64,000 bases of DNA, taken from assembly GCA_016702415.1 (NCBI GenBank), contig JADJEA010000026.1, forward strand, positions 62,001 to 126,000, in the 5' to 3' direction. Under the pieces are notes generated by a model that did not search any database, was not told the DNA's origin, and saw nothing but the letters and a program-made list of their open reading frames with translations. Source of the stretch: Nostocoides sp. Lineage in GTDB: Bacteria; Actinomycetota; Actinomycetes; Actinomycetales; Dermatophilaceae. Positions 37,595 through 46,383 of this stretch are shown one piece after another. Every line of letters starts with the position of its first letter. Within the stretch, counting starts at the first letter, position 1. The position numbers were made by a program, and so were the translations under genes.

Positions 37595-38542
37595 TCAGTC
37601 CTCGTCGCCGGCGGAGGGCGGTTCGGCGGAGATCGCCCCGAGGTCGTACGGCGTGCGCTGGTAGACGCAATAGTTGAGCCAGTTGGCATAGAGCAGGAAG
37701 GCGTGGGAACGCCAGGTCACCCGGGGTTCCCGGGTGGGGTCGTCGTCGGGGTAATAGTGCCGCGGCACGGCGATATCGAGGCCCCGGCCGATATCCCGAT
37801 CGTATTCCCGTTTCAATGTGTCCCACTCATATTCGGGATGCCCGGTCACATAGAGCTCGCGGCCGTCCGGGGTGCCGGCGAGATAGACACCTGCCTCGTC
37901 ACTGACCGCCAGGAGGTCGAGACCCGGCGTGGCCTCGATGTCGGCGGCGCGGGTCTCGGTGTGCCTCGAATGTGGCGCCGGGAAAACGGCGTCGAACCCG
38001 CTGAGGATGCGATTGCGTGGATCGAGAATCCGGTGCGGGAAAACCCCGAACATCTTCTCGGCCAGGGGGAACTTCTCGATCCCGTAGCGATGTTTCAGCC
38101 CCGCCTGCGCCCCCCAGCACACGTGCATCGTCGAGAAGACGTGATCACGGCTCCAGTCGATCAACCGGCACAGTTCCGGCCAATAGTCGACCTCCTCGAA
38201 AGGCAGGGTCTCGATCGGGGCGCCGGTGATGATGAGCCCGTCGTATTTGCGTTCGCGCGCCTCCGCAAAGGTCAGATAGAAGGCGTCGAGATGGGCGGCG
38301 GCGGTGTTGCGCGGGTCGTGCGACTCCATCCGCACCAAGGTGATCTCGAGTTGAAGCGGGGTGTTGCCGAGCAGCCGCAGCAACTGGGTCTCGGTCGCCA
38401 TCTTCGTCGGCATGAGGTTGACGATGGCGATATGGAGCGGCCGGATGTCCTGGTGGAAGGCCCGGCCCTCGGTCATGACGAAGACGTTCTCGCTCTCGAG
38501 GATGCGCCGGGCGGGTAGTGCGCTGGGGATGGTGACGGGCAC
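37595..38542 (-). CDS. metA: Homoserine O-acetyltransferase, MetA type
   Basis: MetA acylates homoserine in methionine synthesis. The 315-residue protein shows the catalytic Cys142 in HVCWGAQAG and the His235/Glu237 pair in TGHPEYEW. Position 111 is Glu (GAPIETLPFEEV). Published work on MetA enzymes links Glu at this site to acetyl-CoA use and Gly to succinyl-CoA, so acetyl transfer is predicted. The start is GTG with GAGAGGAG 8 nt upstream. Actinobacteria more often use the unrelated MetX. No SAM riboswitch was recognised in the 100 bp upstream. Confidence 0.92.
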   Translation of the reverse strand: MPVTIPSALPARRILESENVFVMTEGRAFHQDIRPLHIAIVNLMPTKMATETQLLRLLGNTPLQLEITLVRMESHDPRNTAAAHLDAFYLTFAEARERKYDGLIITGAPIETLPFEEVDYWPELCRLIDWSRDHVFSTMHVCWGAQAGLKHRYGIEKFPLAEKMFGVFPHRILDPRNRILSGFDAVFPAPHSRHTETRAADIEATPGLDLLAVSDEAGVYLAGTPDGRELYVTGHPEYEWDTLKREYDRDIGRGLDIAVPRHYYPDDDPTREPRVTWRSHAFLLYANWLNYCVYQRTPYDLGAISAEPPSAGDED

Positions 38543-38642
38543 TGGTCAGGCTCCTCTCGACCGGGCCGGGAATCTCGCCCGGGCATTGTCGCCGCCCCGT
38601 CCGGTATGCCGCGGACCCGTCCACGCGTTGACCGCGCCCCCG

Positions 38643-39107
38643 TCAGGCCCTTCCGACCCGCCCCGGCCAGAGCAGGGCCACGGCCGCCTCCAGGATTGGC
38701 CGGTTCGCGGGCAGCCAGGGCACGCTCCATACGTCCTGCGGACCCAGCCACCGCACCTGGGAGTGCGCCTCCAGCGGGGTCGGTATGCCGTCCGCCACCC
38801 CCGCGACCCACACCCGCATCTGGTAGCGCACCCCGAGCGGCCACCACCCGCGCAGTGGCCCGTCCACCGTTGGCCCGAGCTCCAGGCCCACGCCGAGCTC
38901 CTCCCGAAGCTCCCGACGCACCGCCTCCTGCGCGCTCTCCCCCGGATCCACCTTCCCGCCCGGCAACTCCCAGCCACCCGCCAGCGCCGGAGGCTCGGTG
39001 CGCTGCGCCCCGAGCAGCATCGAAGGGGCGGCGAGGTCGTCGACGAGGACGGCCGCGGCGACAGCTATCCGCGGCCACCCCCGCACCGGTTCCGGTCCCT
39101 CGGTCAT
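38643..39107 (-). CDS. Nudix hydrolase (MutT-like)
   Basis: A 154-residue Nudix enzyme with the full box GGKVDPGESAQEAVRREL followed by REELGV (about residues 50-73), matching GX5EX7REUXEEXGU. The flanking WELPGG and the C-terminal VRWLGPQDV are like the MutT/8-oxo-dGTP subgroup, so sanitation of oxidised nucleotides is the best guess. Substrate specificity cannot be read from the box. The gene is flanked by lpdA and metA on the same strand with gaps of about 70-100 bp and may have its own promoter. Confidence 0.88.
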   Translation of the reverse strand: MTEGPEPVRGWPRIAVAAAVLVDDLAAPSMLLGAQRTEPPALAGGWELPGGKVDPGESAQEAVRRELREELGVGLELGPTVDGPLRGWWPLGVRYQMRVWVAGVADGIPTPLEAHSQVRWLGPQDVWSVPWLPANRPILEAAVALLWPGRVGRA

Positions 39108-39177
39108 CCTCGCGCCCCCTCCGCCGTTGCGCAGCGGCTGACCATCGTCATCCCGGACAACGTCATCCCGGTCATCG

Positions 39178-40599
39178 TCACGTCGGCCCGTGCAATCGGC
39201 GCGCCGCCTCGGCGATCGACCCCGTCAAGCTCGGGTAGACAGTGAAGGTGCTCGCCACCTGATCGACGTTCAACCTCGACGTGACCGCGAGAGTCACCGG
39301 GAAGATCAGTTCCGAGGCTCGGGGGGCCACGACCACGCCGCCGAGCAGCGTCCCCGATCCGCTTTCGGCGAAGAGCTTGACGAACCCGTCGGCGATCCCG
39401 AGCATCTTCGCCCGCGGGTTTCGCGCCAGCGGCAGCGTGGTCGTGCGGACCTGGAGCCCCAGCGCCTCGACGCTCTTCTGGGACACGCCGACCGTCGCGA
39501 TCTCGGGATCGGTGAAGATATTCGCGGAGACGACGTCGAGGTTGAGGGGAGCGACGGCGTCACCGAGCGCGTGCGCCATGGCGATCCGGCCCTGCATCGC
39601 CGCGACGGACGCCAGGGGAAGGACCCCGGTGCAGTCGCCCGCGGCATACACCCCCCGGAGGGAGGTCCGCGAGACCCGGTCCACCGCGATGTGACCGGAC
39701 TCGGTGAGCGTGACCCCGGCCTCGGACAGCCCGAGGCCCGACGTCTGCGGGACCGATCCGACCGCCAGGAGCGCATGCGATCCCTCGACGACCCGGCCGT
39801 CCTCCAGGGTGACCGCGACGCCCGTCGCGACCCCGGCCGCATCCCGGACCACCTCGGCGGCCTGCATCCGGGACCGGGACAGGACCGTCATACCCCGCCG
39901 ACGGAACACCTCCTCGATGACCGTCGCGGCGTCGGCGTCCTCCCCGGGCAGGACCCGCTCGCGGCTCGAGACGAGGGTGACCTGGGCCCCGAGGCCGAGA
40001 TAGGCCTGCGCCAGTTCGGCACCGGTCACCCCCGACCCGACGACGATGAGGTGCTCGGGCAGGTGCGGCAGCGCATAGATCTGCTGCCACGTCAAGATCC
40101 GCTCCCCATCGGGGAGCGCCGACGCCATCACCCGGGGAGTGGCCCCGGTGGCGAGGAGGACGACGTCCGCCTCGAGAACCTCCGCCACCCCGTCGGCCCG
40201 GTCCGCGCGCACGTGCCCCGCATCGAGGAGGTATGCCGATCCCGCCACCACCCGCACCCCCACCTCCGCCAGCCGCCGCGCGATGTCCTCACTCTGGGCG
40301 CCCGCGAGGTCGAGGACCCGGCGGTTGATCTCGGGGAGATTGGCGTGAGCGGCGACCATTTCATCGCCCTCGTGGTCGACGAGATGCACCCCGAGATCGG
40401 CGGCGACCGCGAGCTCGCCGAGATAGTCCGCCGTGGAGATGAGCGTCTTGCTCGGGACGCAGTCGGTCAGGACCGCCGCGCCACCGAGGCCGTCACGGTC
40501 GACGACGATGACCTGGCCACCCAGGTGGGCCGCGACGAGAGCCGCCTCATAACCCCCGGGGCCGCCGCCGACGATAACGACTTGACTGCGTCCGTTCAT
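39178..40599 (-). CDS. lpdA: FAD-dependent NAD(P)H-quinone reductase, LpdA type
   Basis: A 473-residue flavoprotein disulfide-reductase-family enzyme. The FAD motif VVIVGGGPGGYEAA opens the protein, the NAD motif VVGSGVTGAELAQAY lies in the middle and YAAGDCTG binds FAD later. The usual redox pair C-x4-C is reduced to a single Cys47 (AVLTDCVPSK), with Ala at the position of the first Cys. This matches mycobacterial LpdA, which acts as a quinone reductase rather than lipoamide dehydrogenase. ATG 40599 gives the family's N-terminus; an extra 11 residues upstream are possible. Confidence 0.9.
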   Translation of the reverse strand: MNGRSQVVIVGGGPGGYEAALVAAHLGGQVIVVDRDGLGGAAVLTDCVPSKTLISTADYLGELAVAADLGVHLVDHEGDEMVAAHANLPEINRRVLDLAGAQSEDIARRLAEVGVRVVAGSAYLLDAGHVRADRADGVAEVLEADVVLLATGATPRVMASALPDGERILTWQQIYALPHLPEHLIVVGSGVTGAELAQAYLGLGAQVTLVSSRERVLPGEDADAATVIEEVFRRRGMTVLSRSRMQAAEVVRDAAGVATGVAVTLEDGRVVEGSHALLAVGSVPQTSGLGLSEAGVTLTESGHIAVDRVSRTSLRGVYAAGDCTGVLPLASVAAMQGRIAMAHALGDAVAPLNLDVVSANIFTDPEIATVGVSQKSVEALGLQVRTTTLPLARNPRAKMLGIADGFVKLFAESGSGTLLGGVVVAPRASELIFPVTLAVTSRLNVDQVASTFTVYPSLTGSIAEAARRLHGPT

Positions 40600-40712
40600 G
40601 TGATGCTTGCCCCTCGGGTTGCCGCATGTCATGTTCTATCCACACCGTGCCCCAAGCATGGCCGAAAGCCGCTCCCTGCCCCAATCGGGAGCCGATCGAT
40701 CCGGAGGATCCG

Positions 40713-41897
40713 TTGTCCACATCCATTCGACGCCTCACGACGTTCGCGGTCGCCCTGACCGCCATGACGACCGTCGCCGCGTGCGCCCCCTCGTCCAAGT
40801 CGAGTTCGTCGACCACCAGCACGACCAGCGCTTCCGGATCCGAGACGTCCGGCGCGTCATCCAGCACGGCAGCGGGCGGCGGTGACGCGGCCACGGCGGC
40901 GTCGGCGCAGGACCTCGGGGGGATGGACGCGTTGGTCGCCGCCGCCAAGAAGGAAGGCGAGCTCAACGTCATCGCGCTGCCCCCGGACTGGGCGAACTAC
41001 GGGGAGATCATCACCAAGTTCAGCGAGAAGTACGGCATCAAGGTCAGTAGCGACCAGCCGGATGCCTCCAGCGCCGACGAGATCACCGCGGCCACCAACC
41101 TCAAGGGCCAGTCCAAGGCTCCCGACGTCTTCGACCTGGGGGCCGCGGTCGCCTCCGCCAACACCGGCATGTTCGCCCCCTACAAGGTGACGACCTGGGC
41201 CGACATCCCCGACACCCTCAAGGACGCCAACGGGACGTGGGTCAACGACTACGGCGGGTTCATGTCGGTCGGCTACGACTCTTCTGTCGTGCCGGCCCCG
41301 ACGACCATCGATGACCTCCTCGGCGACAAGTTCAAGGGCAAGGTCGCCCTCAACGGCGACCCGACCAAGGCGGGGGCTGCGTTCGCGGGCGTCCAAATGG
41401 TGTCCCTCGCCAAGGGCGGAACCGCCGGTGACATCGCCAAGGGTGTCGACTGGTTCAAGCAGCTCAAGGCCGCGGGCAACTTCCTGCCCGTCGACCCGAC
41501 CCCGGCCACCATCGAGTCCGGCGACACCCCCGTCGTGTTCGACTGGGACTACCTCAACGTCGCCGCCGGCAAGAATGTCGACACCTGGAAGGTCTGGGTG
41601 CCCGACGGAGTCGCCCTCGCGGGCTACTACGTCCAGGCGATCAACAAGGACGCCCCGCACCCGGCCGCCGCACGGCTGTGGCAGGAGTTCCTCTACTCCG
41701 ACGAGGGCCAGAACCTCTGGCTCAAGGGCGGCGCGCGGCCGGTGCGCATGGAGGCCATGACCACCGCCGGGACGATCGACAAGGCCCTGGCCGACGCCCT
41801 CCCGAAGGTCACGGGAACGACCACCGTCCCGACGGCCGAGGATGTCACCAAGGCGACGGAGTATCTGACCGCCAACTGGGCCAAGGCCGTTGGCTGA
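40713..41897 (+). CDS. ABC transporter extracellular substrate-binding lipoprotein
   Basis: A 394-residue binding protein. TTG 40713 with GGAGG upstream gives a signal ending in the lipobox VAAC (Cys24), followed by a Ser/Thr-rich linker to about residue 65. The rest is a type 1/PotD-like bilobal domain. Its features include DVFDLGAAVASAN, KGKVALNGDP, DTPVVFDWDYLNV and EFLYSDEGQNLWL. Polyamine, phosphonate and iron binders share this fold, so the ligand is not assignable. It is the first gene of a four-gene importer operon and overlaps the first permease by 8 bp. Confidence 0.9.
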   Translation: MSTSIRRLTTFAVALTAMTTVAACAPSSKSSSSTTSTTSASGSETSGASSSTAAGGGDAATAASAQDLGGMDALVAAAKKEGELNVIALPPDWANYGEIITKFSEKYGIKVSSDQPDASSADEITAATNLKGQSKAPDVFDLGAAVASANTGMFAPYKVTTWADIPDTLKDANGTWVNDYGGFMSVGYDSSVVPAPTTIDDLLGDKFKGKVALNGDPTKAGAAFAGVQMVSLAKGGTAGDIAKGVDWFKQLKAAGNFLPVDPTPATIESGDTPVVFDWDYLNVAAGKNVDTWKVWVPDGVALAGYYVQAINKDAPHPAAARLWQEFLYSDEGQNLWLKGGARPVRMEAMTTAGTIDKALADALPKVTGTTTVPTAEDVTKATEYLTANWAKAVG

Positions 41898-42780
41898 CGC
41901 GACGGTGCCCCGTCCGCGGAGGGCGCTCGGCGGCATACGTCCGTCGGGCGCCCTCGCGGGCGTCGTGCCCTTCTTCGTCTACACGACGGTCTTCCTCGTC
42001 ATCCCGACGATCGTCGTCGTCGTCGCGGCCTTCGTCAGCGAGGGACGGCCCACCCTTGGCAATGTCCGTGCCCTCGGGAATGCGAACTTCCTGACGGCGA
42101 TGCGCCAGTCGATCATCCTGTCCGCCGCGACCGCGCTCATCGGCGCCGTCGTCGGTGCCATTTTGGCGTATGCCGTGAGCACCGCCCGCCCCGACGGCAT
42201 CCTCAAGCGGTTCGTCACCTCCCTGTGCGGGGTTCTCGCGCAGTTCGGCGGCGTCGCGCTCGCCTTCGCGTTCATCGCGAGTTTCGGCGCCCAGGGGATG
42301 ATCAGCGCCTGGCTCAAGAAGGCGGGGATGGCCCCGAGTTCGACCCTGTGGCTCTACGAGTGGAACAAGGGCGTCCTGCTCGTCTATCTCTACTTCCAGA
42401 TCCCGCTGATGCTCATCGTCTTCCTCCCGGCGGTCGAAGGGCTGCGACCCCAGTGGCGCGAGGCGACCGAGACGCTCGGTGGGACAACGTGGACCTATTG
42501 GCGGCGGGTGGCGATGCCGATCCTCTTCCCGTCGTTCGTCGGGGCCACCCTGTTGCTGTTCACCAACGCGTTCAGCGCGTATGCCACGGCGGCCGCGCTC
42601 GTCTCGCAGGCCCAGCCTCTGGTCCCCCTCCAGATCGCCGGCACGTTCACCAGTGAAACCGTTCTCGGACAAGCGAATATCGGCAAGGCGATGGCGCTGG
42701 CGATGGTGGTCGTCGTCGCGATCGTCATGGCGATCTACACCTGGCTCGACAAGCGCTCGTCGAAATGGCTGGTCCGATGA
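41890..42780 (+). CDS. ABC transporter permease (PotB-like)
   Basis: A 296-residue inner-membrane permease with six predicted spans and the cytoplasmic EAA loop (EATETLGGTTWTYWRRVAMP) that docks the ATPase. The start is TTG overlapping the end of the binding-protein gene; a GTG five codons later could also serve. Family members pair with a PotC-like second permease, which here follows with an ATGA overlap. It forms the channel of a type I importer. Confidence 0.9.
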   Translation: MADATVPRPRRALGGIRPSGALAGVVPFFVYTTVFLVIPTIVVVVAAFVSEGRPTLGNVRALGNANFLTAMRQSIILSAATALIGAVVGAILAYAVSTARPDGILKRFVTSLCGVLAQFGGVALAFAFIASFGAQGMISAWLKKAGMAPSSTLWLYEWNKGVLLVYLYFQIPLMLIVFLPAVEGLRPQWREATETLGGTTWTYWRRVAMPILFPSFVGATLLLFTNAFSAYATAAALVSQAQPLVPLQIAGTFTSETVLGQANIGKAMALAMVVVVAIVMAIYTWLDKRSSKWLVR

Positions 42781-43649
42781 GCCAGCGAGCGGCCTTCCGG
42801 CGCAAGCAGACGCTCTTCCGGTGGGTGACCGTCACCGCGGTCCTCGCGTTCTTCGTCCTTCCCCTGCTCGGCATGCTCGACTTCACGACGAAGGTCCGCC
42901 GTGGCGGGCGGACGCTGGCGACATGGCGGACCCTCAGCCACGTCTCCGAGATTTCCACGCGCTATCCCGCCCTCAAGGAGGGGTTCCTCGCCTCGCTCGG
43001 GTTGTGCGTCATCACGGTCGTGCTCATGTTGGCGCTCCTGGTCCCGACGATGACGTGGGTGCGCCTGCGACTGCCCGGGCTCTCCCGGACGGTGGAGTTC
43101 ATCTGCCTGCTGCCGCTGACCGTGCCGGCCATCGTCCTGGTCGTCGGGTTGGTCCCGGTCTATGCGTGGGTCTTCTATCTCTTCAACGAGTCCACCCTCT
43201 GGCTCGCCCTGGCGTATGTCGTGTTGGTCCTGCCGTATGCCTACCGCGCCCTCGACGCCGGGCTGAGGGCGATCGACGTCAAGACCCTTTCGGAGGCGGC
43301 GCGCTCCCTTGGGGCGTCGTGGTTCACCGTCATGTGGCGGATCGTCCTGCCGAACCTGCGGACCGCCGTGCTGTCGGCCTCCTTCCTCTCGGTCGCGCTG
43401 GTGCTGGGCGAGTTCACCATCGCCAACCTCTTCTCGCGACGCAACCTCCAGGTGGCGATGTATCAGCTCGGTAAGTCGGACGCCAAGATCTCCGTCGCCG
43501 TCGGGTTGGTCTCCCTCGTGTTCGCCTTCGTCGTCCTGTTCGCCATGTCCTTCGTCGGGAGCGGGCGCGGTGGGCGCCGAGCCCGGCGTGCCGCCGCCCC
43601 CGCGATCCCCGCAGCGTCCCCCGCCGCGGCTGCCGCCAAGGAGTCCTGA
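42777..43649 (+). CDS. ABC transporter permease (PotC-like)
   Basis: A 290-residue permease with about six membrane spans. The EAA loop reads SEAARSLGASWFTVMWRIVLP. The ATG overlaps the stop of the first permease, ruling out the slightly longer upstream start. The C-terminus is a long Ala/Arg-rich cytoplasmic tail (about 30 residues) that may be disordered. It forms a heterodimer with the previous gene product and is followed immediately by the ATPase. Confidence 0.9.
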   Translation: MSQRAAFRRKQTLFRWVTVTAVLAFFVLPLLGMLDFTTKVRRGGRTLATWRTLSHVSEISTRYPALKEGFLASLGLCVITVVLMLALLVPTMTWVRLRLPGLSRTVEFICLLPLTVPAIVLVVGLVPVYAWVFYLFNESTLWLALAYVVLVLPYAYRALDAGLRAIDVKTLSEAARSLGASWFTVMWRIVLPNLRTAVLSASFLSVALVLGEFTIANLFSRRNLQVAMYQLGKSDAKISVAVGLVSLVFAFVVLFAMSFVGSGRGGRRARRAAAPAIPAASPAAAAAKES

Positions 43650-44708
43650 GTGACCGTCGCCTCCCCCAATGCCGCTCGCGGCGTCGCCGTCGAGCTGATC
43701 GGACTGCGCCGCACATATGGCACGGTCAACGCCCTCGACAGCTTTGACCTCCACCTCGCCCCGGGCGAGTTCGTCGCCCTCCTGGGGCCGTCCGGGTGCG
43801 GCAAGACGACCGCGTTGCGCTGCCTCGCCGGCCTGGAGGACCCCGACGCGGGCCGCATCACCATCGGCGGGCGGGATGTCACCGCCCTCCCGACCAACAA
43901 ACGCGACCTCGGCATGGTGTTTCAGGCCTATTCGCTCTTTCCGCACATGACCGCTCGCCAGAATGTCGAGTTCGGGTTGGAAATGCGCAGGCAGGACAAG
44001 GCGACTCGTGCCAAGCGGGCTGGCGACATGCTCGATCTGGTGGGGCTGTCGACCCAGGCCGACCGCTACGCCCACCAGATGTCCGGCGGGCAACAACAGC
44101 GCGTCGCCCTGGCCCGGGCCCTGGCCATCTCGCCGCAGGTCCTCCTCCTCGATGAGCCGCTCAGCGCCCTCGATGCGAAGGTCCGCACCCAGTTGCGGGA
44201 TGAGATCCGGCGCATCCAGCTCGAGGTCGGCACAACCACCCTCTTCGTCACTCACGACCAGGAGGAGGCGCTCGCCGTCGCCGACCGGGTGGGGGTCATG
44301 CGCGCGGGCAAGCTTGAGCAGTTGGCGGCGCCCCTGGAGTTGTATGCCCGTCCCGCCTCCGCTTTCGTCGCCGACTTCATCGGCCTCACCAACCGGCTGC
44401 GCGGGCGGGCCACCGGTGACCGCGCCGAGATCCTCGGTGGGTCCGTTCCCCTCCTGCCGGGGTCGGGCTCGGGCGATGTCGAGGTCCTGATCCGCCCCGA
44501 GCACATCGACGTCACTCCCGACGCGGACGGCAACGCCTCAGTGCTCAGCGCGAGCTTCCTCGGCGCCCACGGCCGAGTCACGGCGACGACCGACGCCGGG
44601 GAGCAGGTGCTGGTCCAGGTGCCGAGCGCATCCCTGCCCGACTTCAGCCCCGGCCAACGGGTGCGCCTCACCCCCCGCGGCGACGCCGCCCTGGCCGTCG
44701 CGCTCTGA
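43650..44708 (+). CDS. ABC transporter ATP-binding protein with TOBE domain
   Basis: A 352-residue ATPase that powers the upstream permeases. Walker A is GPSGCGKTT (46-54), the Q-loop is in MVFQAYSLFPHM, the signature is MSGGQQQR (144-151) and Walker B is LLLDEP (165-170), followed by the switch His. The C-terminal 110 residues form the TOBE regulatory domain found in PotA, MalK and FbpC-type subunits. The GTG start directly follows the permease stop. The operon ends here, before an unusual poly-G and inverted-repeat region. Confidence 0.93.
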   Translation: MTVASPNAARGVAVELIGLRRTYGTVNALDSFDLHLAPGEFVALLGPSGCGKTTALRCLAGLEDPDAGRITIGGRDVTALPTNKRDLGMVFQAYSLFPHMTARQNVEFGLEMRRQDKATRAKRAGDMLDLVGLSTQADRYAHQMSGGQQQRVALARALAISPQVLLLDEPLSALDAKVRTQLRDEIRRIQLEVGTTTLFVTHDQEEALAVADRVGVMRAGKLEQLAAPLELYARPASAFVADFIGLTNRLRGRATGDRAEILGGSVPLLPGSGSGDVEVLIRPEHIDVTPDADGNASVLSASFLGAHGRVTATTDAGEQVLVQVPSASLPDFSPGQRVRLTPRGDAALAVAL

Positions 44709-44741
44709 CGCCCCGCCGGGCTCACCGGGTTTCGCTCAACA

Positions 44742-44791
44742 GGGGGGGGGGGGGGGGGGGGGGCGGGGGGGGGGGGGCGGGGGCGGGGGGG
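44742..44791 (+). repeat. 50-bp poly-G tract
   Basis: The plus strand reads G22 C G13 C G5 C G7 with no other bases. It lies 33 bp after the stop of the ABC ATPase gene and just before a block of inverted repeats. Such a tract could form G-quadruplex structures on the plus strand and vary in length. It could also be an assembly or sequencing artefact, since homopolymers this long are error-prone. Confidence 0.8.
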
Positions 44792-44899
44792 ACTTGAGCA
44801 CCCGCCGACTTGAGCACGCCAGACATGGCGTGCTCAAGTCGACACCGCGTGCTCAAGTTGCGGGAACCCGGGTTCGGGTGCGATTCGGCGTGCTCAAGT
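44792..44899. repeat. Cluster of five ACTTGAGCAC copies with a 15-bp-arm hairpin
   Basis: ACTTGAGCAC occurs at 44792-44801 and 44808-44817, and inverted at 44830-44839, 44849-44858 and 44890-44899. The middle pair extends to a perfect hairpin: CGACTTGAGCACGCC (44806-44820), loop AGACAT, and the exact complement at 44827-44841. A further direct repeat, GATTTCCG, occurs twice near 44902-44930. The block fills the gap between the importer operon and punA. It could be a bidirectional terminator, a REP-like element or a remnant of a mobile element. Confidence 0.8.
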
Positions 44900-44971
44900 T
44901 GCGATTTCCGGGCTCAGGCTGTGATTTCCGAGACCCAGCCTGTATGCCGACCCCACGGCACCCGGCCGGGC

Positions 44972-44977
44972 TACCCT
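44972..44977 (+). promoter_or_regulatory. -10 box of a leaderless punA promoter
   Basis: TACCCT fits TANNNT and ends 7 nt before the punA GTG, with no ribosome-binding site between. It lies just downstream of the inverted-repeat block. Confidence 0.5.
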
Positions 44978-44984
44978 GGCGCCT

Positions 44985-45812
44985 GTGACGGACTCCCCAC
45001 TCGACGCGCCCGGCACCGACCCCTTCGAGATCGCCCGAGAGGCGGCAGCGGTCATCGCCGAGCGCTCCGGCGCGCCCACCCACGACATCGCCCTCGTCCT
45101 CGGCTCCGGGTGGGGGGAGACCGCAGACCGGATCGGTGAGACCTGCGCGTCGATCGACAACACCGACGTCCCGGGCTTCGCCAAGGCCGCGGTGGTAGGA
45201 CACAGCGGGACGATGCGTTCCGTCGCCATCGGCGACTCCGGCCGGCGGGCGCTGGTGTTCGGCACGCGTACCCACTTCTACGAGGGCCGCGGGGTCCGCG
45301 CCGTGGTCCATGGGGTCCGAACCGCCGCGGCGGCCGGGTGCCGCGCCGTCGTCCTGACCAACGGCTGCGGCGGCCTGCGCCCCGAATGGGCTCCCGGCAC
45401 GGCCGTCCTCATCCGCGACCACATCAATCTCACGGCGGCTTCACCGCTGGAGGGGGCCACCTTCATCGACCTGACCGACCTCTACTCCCCGCGTCTGCGC
45501 GCCCTGGCCAAAGAGATCGACCCGACCCTCGACGAGGGAGTTTATGTCCAGTTCCGGGGGCCTCACTACGAGACCCCAGCCGAAGTGAAGTTCGCCGCCA
45601 CCATCGGCGGCGATCTCGTCGGCATGTCCACCACTCTCGAAGCCATCGCCGCCCGTCAGGCCGGCCTGGAGATCCTCGGCATCTCCCTCGTCACCAATCC
45701 CGCCGCGGGGATCTCGCCGGTCCCCCTCTCCCACGAGGAAGTCGTCGAGGCCGGCGCCGCCGCGGCGGGCCGCTGCGGCGATCTCCTCGCCCGCATCGTC
45801 GCCCGCATCTGA
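44985..45812 (+). CDS. punA: Purine-nucleoside phosphorylase
   Basis: The trimeric-type PNP cleaves inosine and guanosine (and deoxy forms) with phosphate to base and (deoxy)ribose 1-phosphate. The 275-residue protein has GSGWG (40-44), THFYEGRG, LTNGCGGL, RGPHYETPAE and GMSTTLEAIAAR, covering the phosphate and base sites. The start is GTG and appears leaderless. Together with the phosphohexomutase-family enzyme 0.6 kb downstream and the deo genes it supplies pentose phosphates from purine nucleosides. A short minus-strand gene separates it from the mutase. Confidence 0.95.
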   Translation: MTDSPLDAPGTDPFEIAREAAAVIAERSGAPTHDIALVLGSGWGETADRIGETCASIDNTDVPGFAKAAVVGHSGTMRSVAIGDSGRRALVFGTRTHFYEGRGVRAVVHGVRTAAAAGCRAVVLTNGCGGLRPEWAPGTAVLIRDHINLTAASPLEGATFIDLTDLYSPRLRALAKEIDPTLDEGVYVQFRGPHYETPAEVKFAATIGGDLVGMSTTLEAIAARQAGLEILGISLVTNPAAGISPVPLSHEEVVEAGAAAAGRCGDLLARIVARI

Positions 45813-45908
45813 CTCCCGACACCCAGGACCTGACGCGCGCGCACCGCCCGGACCGCCCCTCCCCCGAGCGCCCGCGCACCCACGGCCAGAGCCGAACCCC
45901 GCGCCGCC

Positions 45909-46271
45909 TCACTGCCCGTACGACTCGCGGAGATCGCGATACAGGATCTCGTTGACCCGACGCCGGTAGTGCCCGACCACCGAGGCGTCATCGACCTCCT
46001 CCGGCGACTCGATCGTGAACCGGAGCCGGGTCTCCGGCCCGGACGGAAGGCACTCGAGAACGATCCGCACCCGAGGCCGCGCGGGCCACAGGGACGACCA
46101 CACCACTTCGCGTGGTTCGTGGCTGCGCAGGACCCGCGGCTCGACCTCGTCGGGGCCCAGCCGCAGCCAGGCGCGGACCCCGAAGGCGCGTCTTTCGACC
46201 AGGTCGGCCCAGACGACGGGAGGGGGCGCCGGCAGCCGCCGGACCCGCTGGCCTAGAACGTGCCAATTCAC
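45909..46271 (-). CDS. SRPBCC-like small protein
   Basis: A 120-residue protein with the alternating strand pattern and final helix of the START/SRPBCC fold. Features include an APPPVVWADLVE start, EPREVVWSSLWPARPRVRIVLE strands, ETRLRFTIES and a long C-terminal helix with HYRRRVNEILYRDLRESYG. Members bind hydrophobic ligands or act as stress proteins; nothing here specifies a ligand. GTG 46271 has GGGAGAA upstream. A longer frame reaching 46736 runs over the divergent mutase gene and is rejected. It lies antiparallel between punA and that mutase. Confidence 0.7.
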   Translation of the reverse strand: MNWHVLGQRVRRLPAPPPVVWADLVERRAFGVRAWLRLGPDEVEPRVLRSHEPREVVWSSLWPARPRVRIVLECLPSGPETRLRFTIESPEEVDDASVVGHYRRRVNEILYRDLRESYGQ

Positions 46272-46383
46272 AGCGTGATTCTCCCTCGGTTCGTGCCCGC
46301 GAGCGTGCATAAGGGCGTAAAGTCGCGCCGATGCGCCGCGGGGATCGGCGCATGTCCTGCACGTCTCGAGGAGCCCGGTCCGT

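Noticed and set aside
38543..38642. SAM riboswitch in front of metA
   Set aside because: I found no recognisable SAM-I, SAM-II or SAM-IV core in the short upstream region.
40600..40712. TPP or other riboswitch before the ABC binding-protein gene
   Set aside because: The conserved CTGAGA-type core is absent and the leader shows no convincing multi-stem fold.
42735..44504. 589-codon minus-strand open frame over the permease and ABC ATPase genes
   Set aside because: Shadow of an intact ABC operon with overlapping starts; composition is Gly/Asp/Arg-rich.
44792..44899. Inverted repeats considered as ends of an insertion sequence
   Set aside because: No transposase gene or target-site duplication is present; the copies are only 10-15 bp and clustered within 108 bp.
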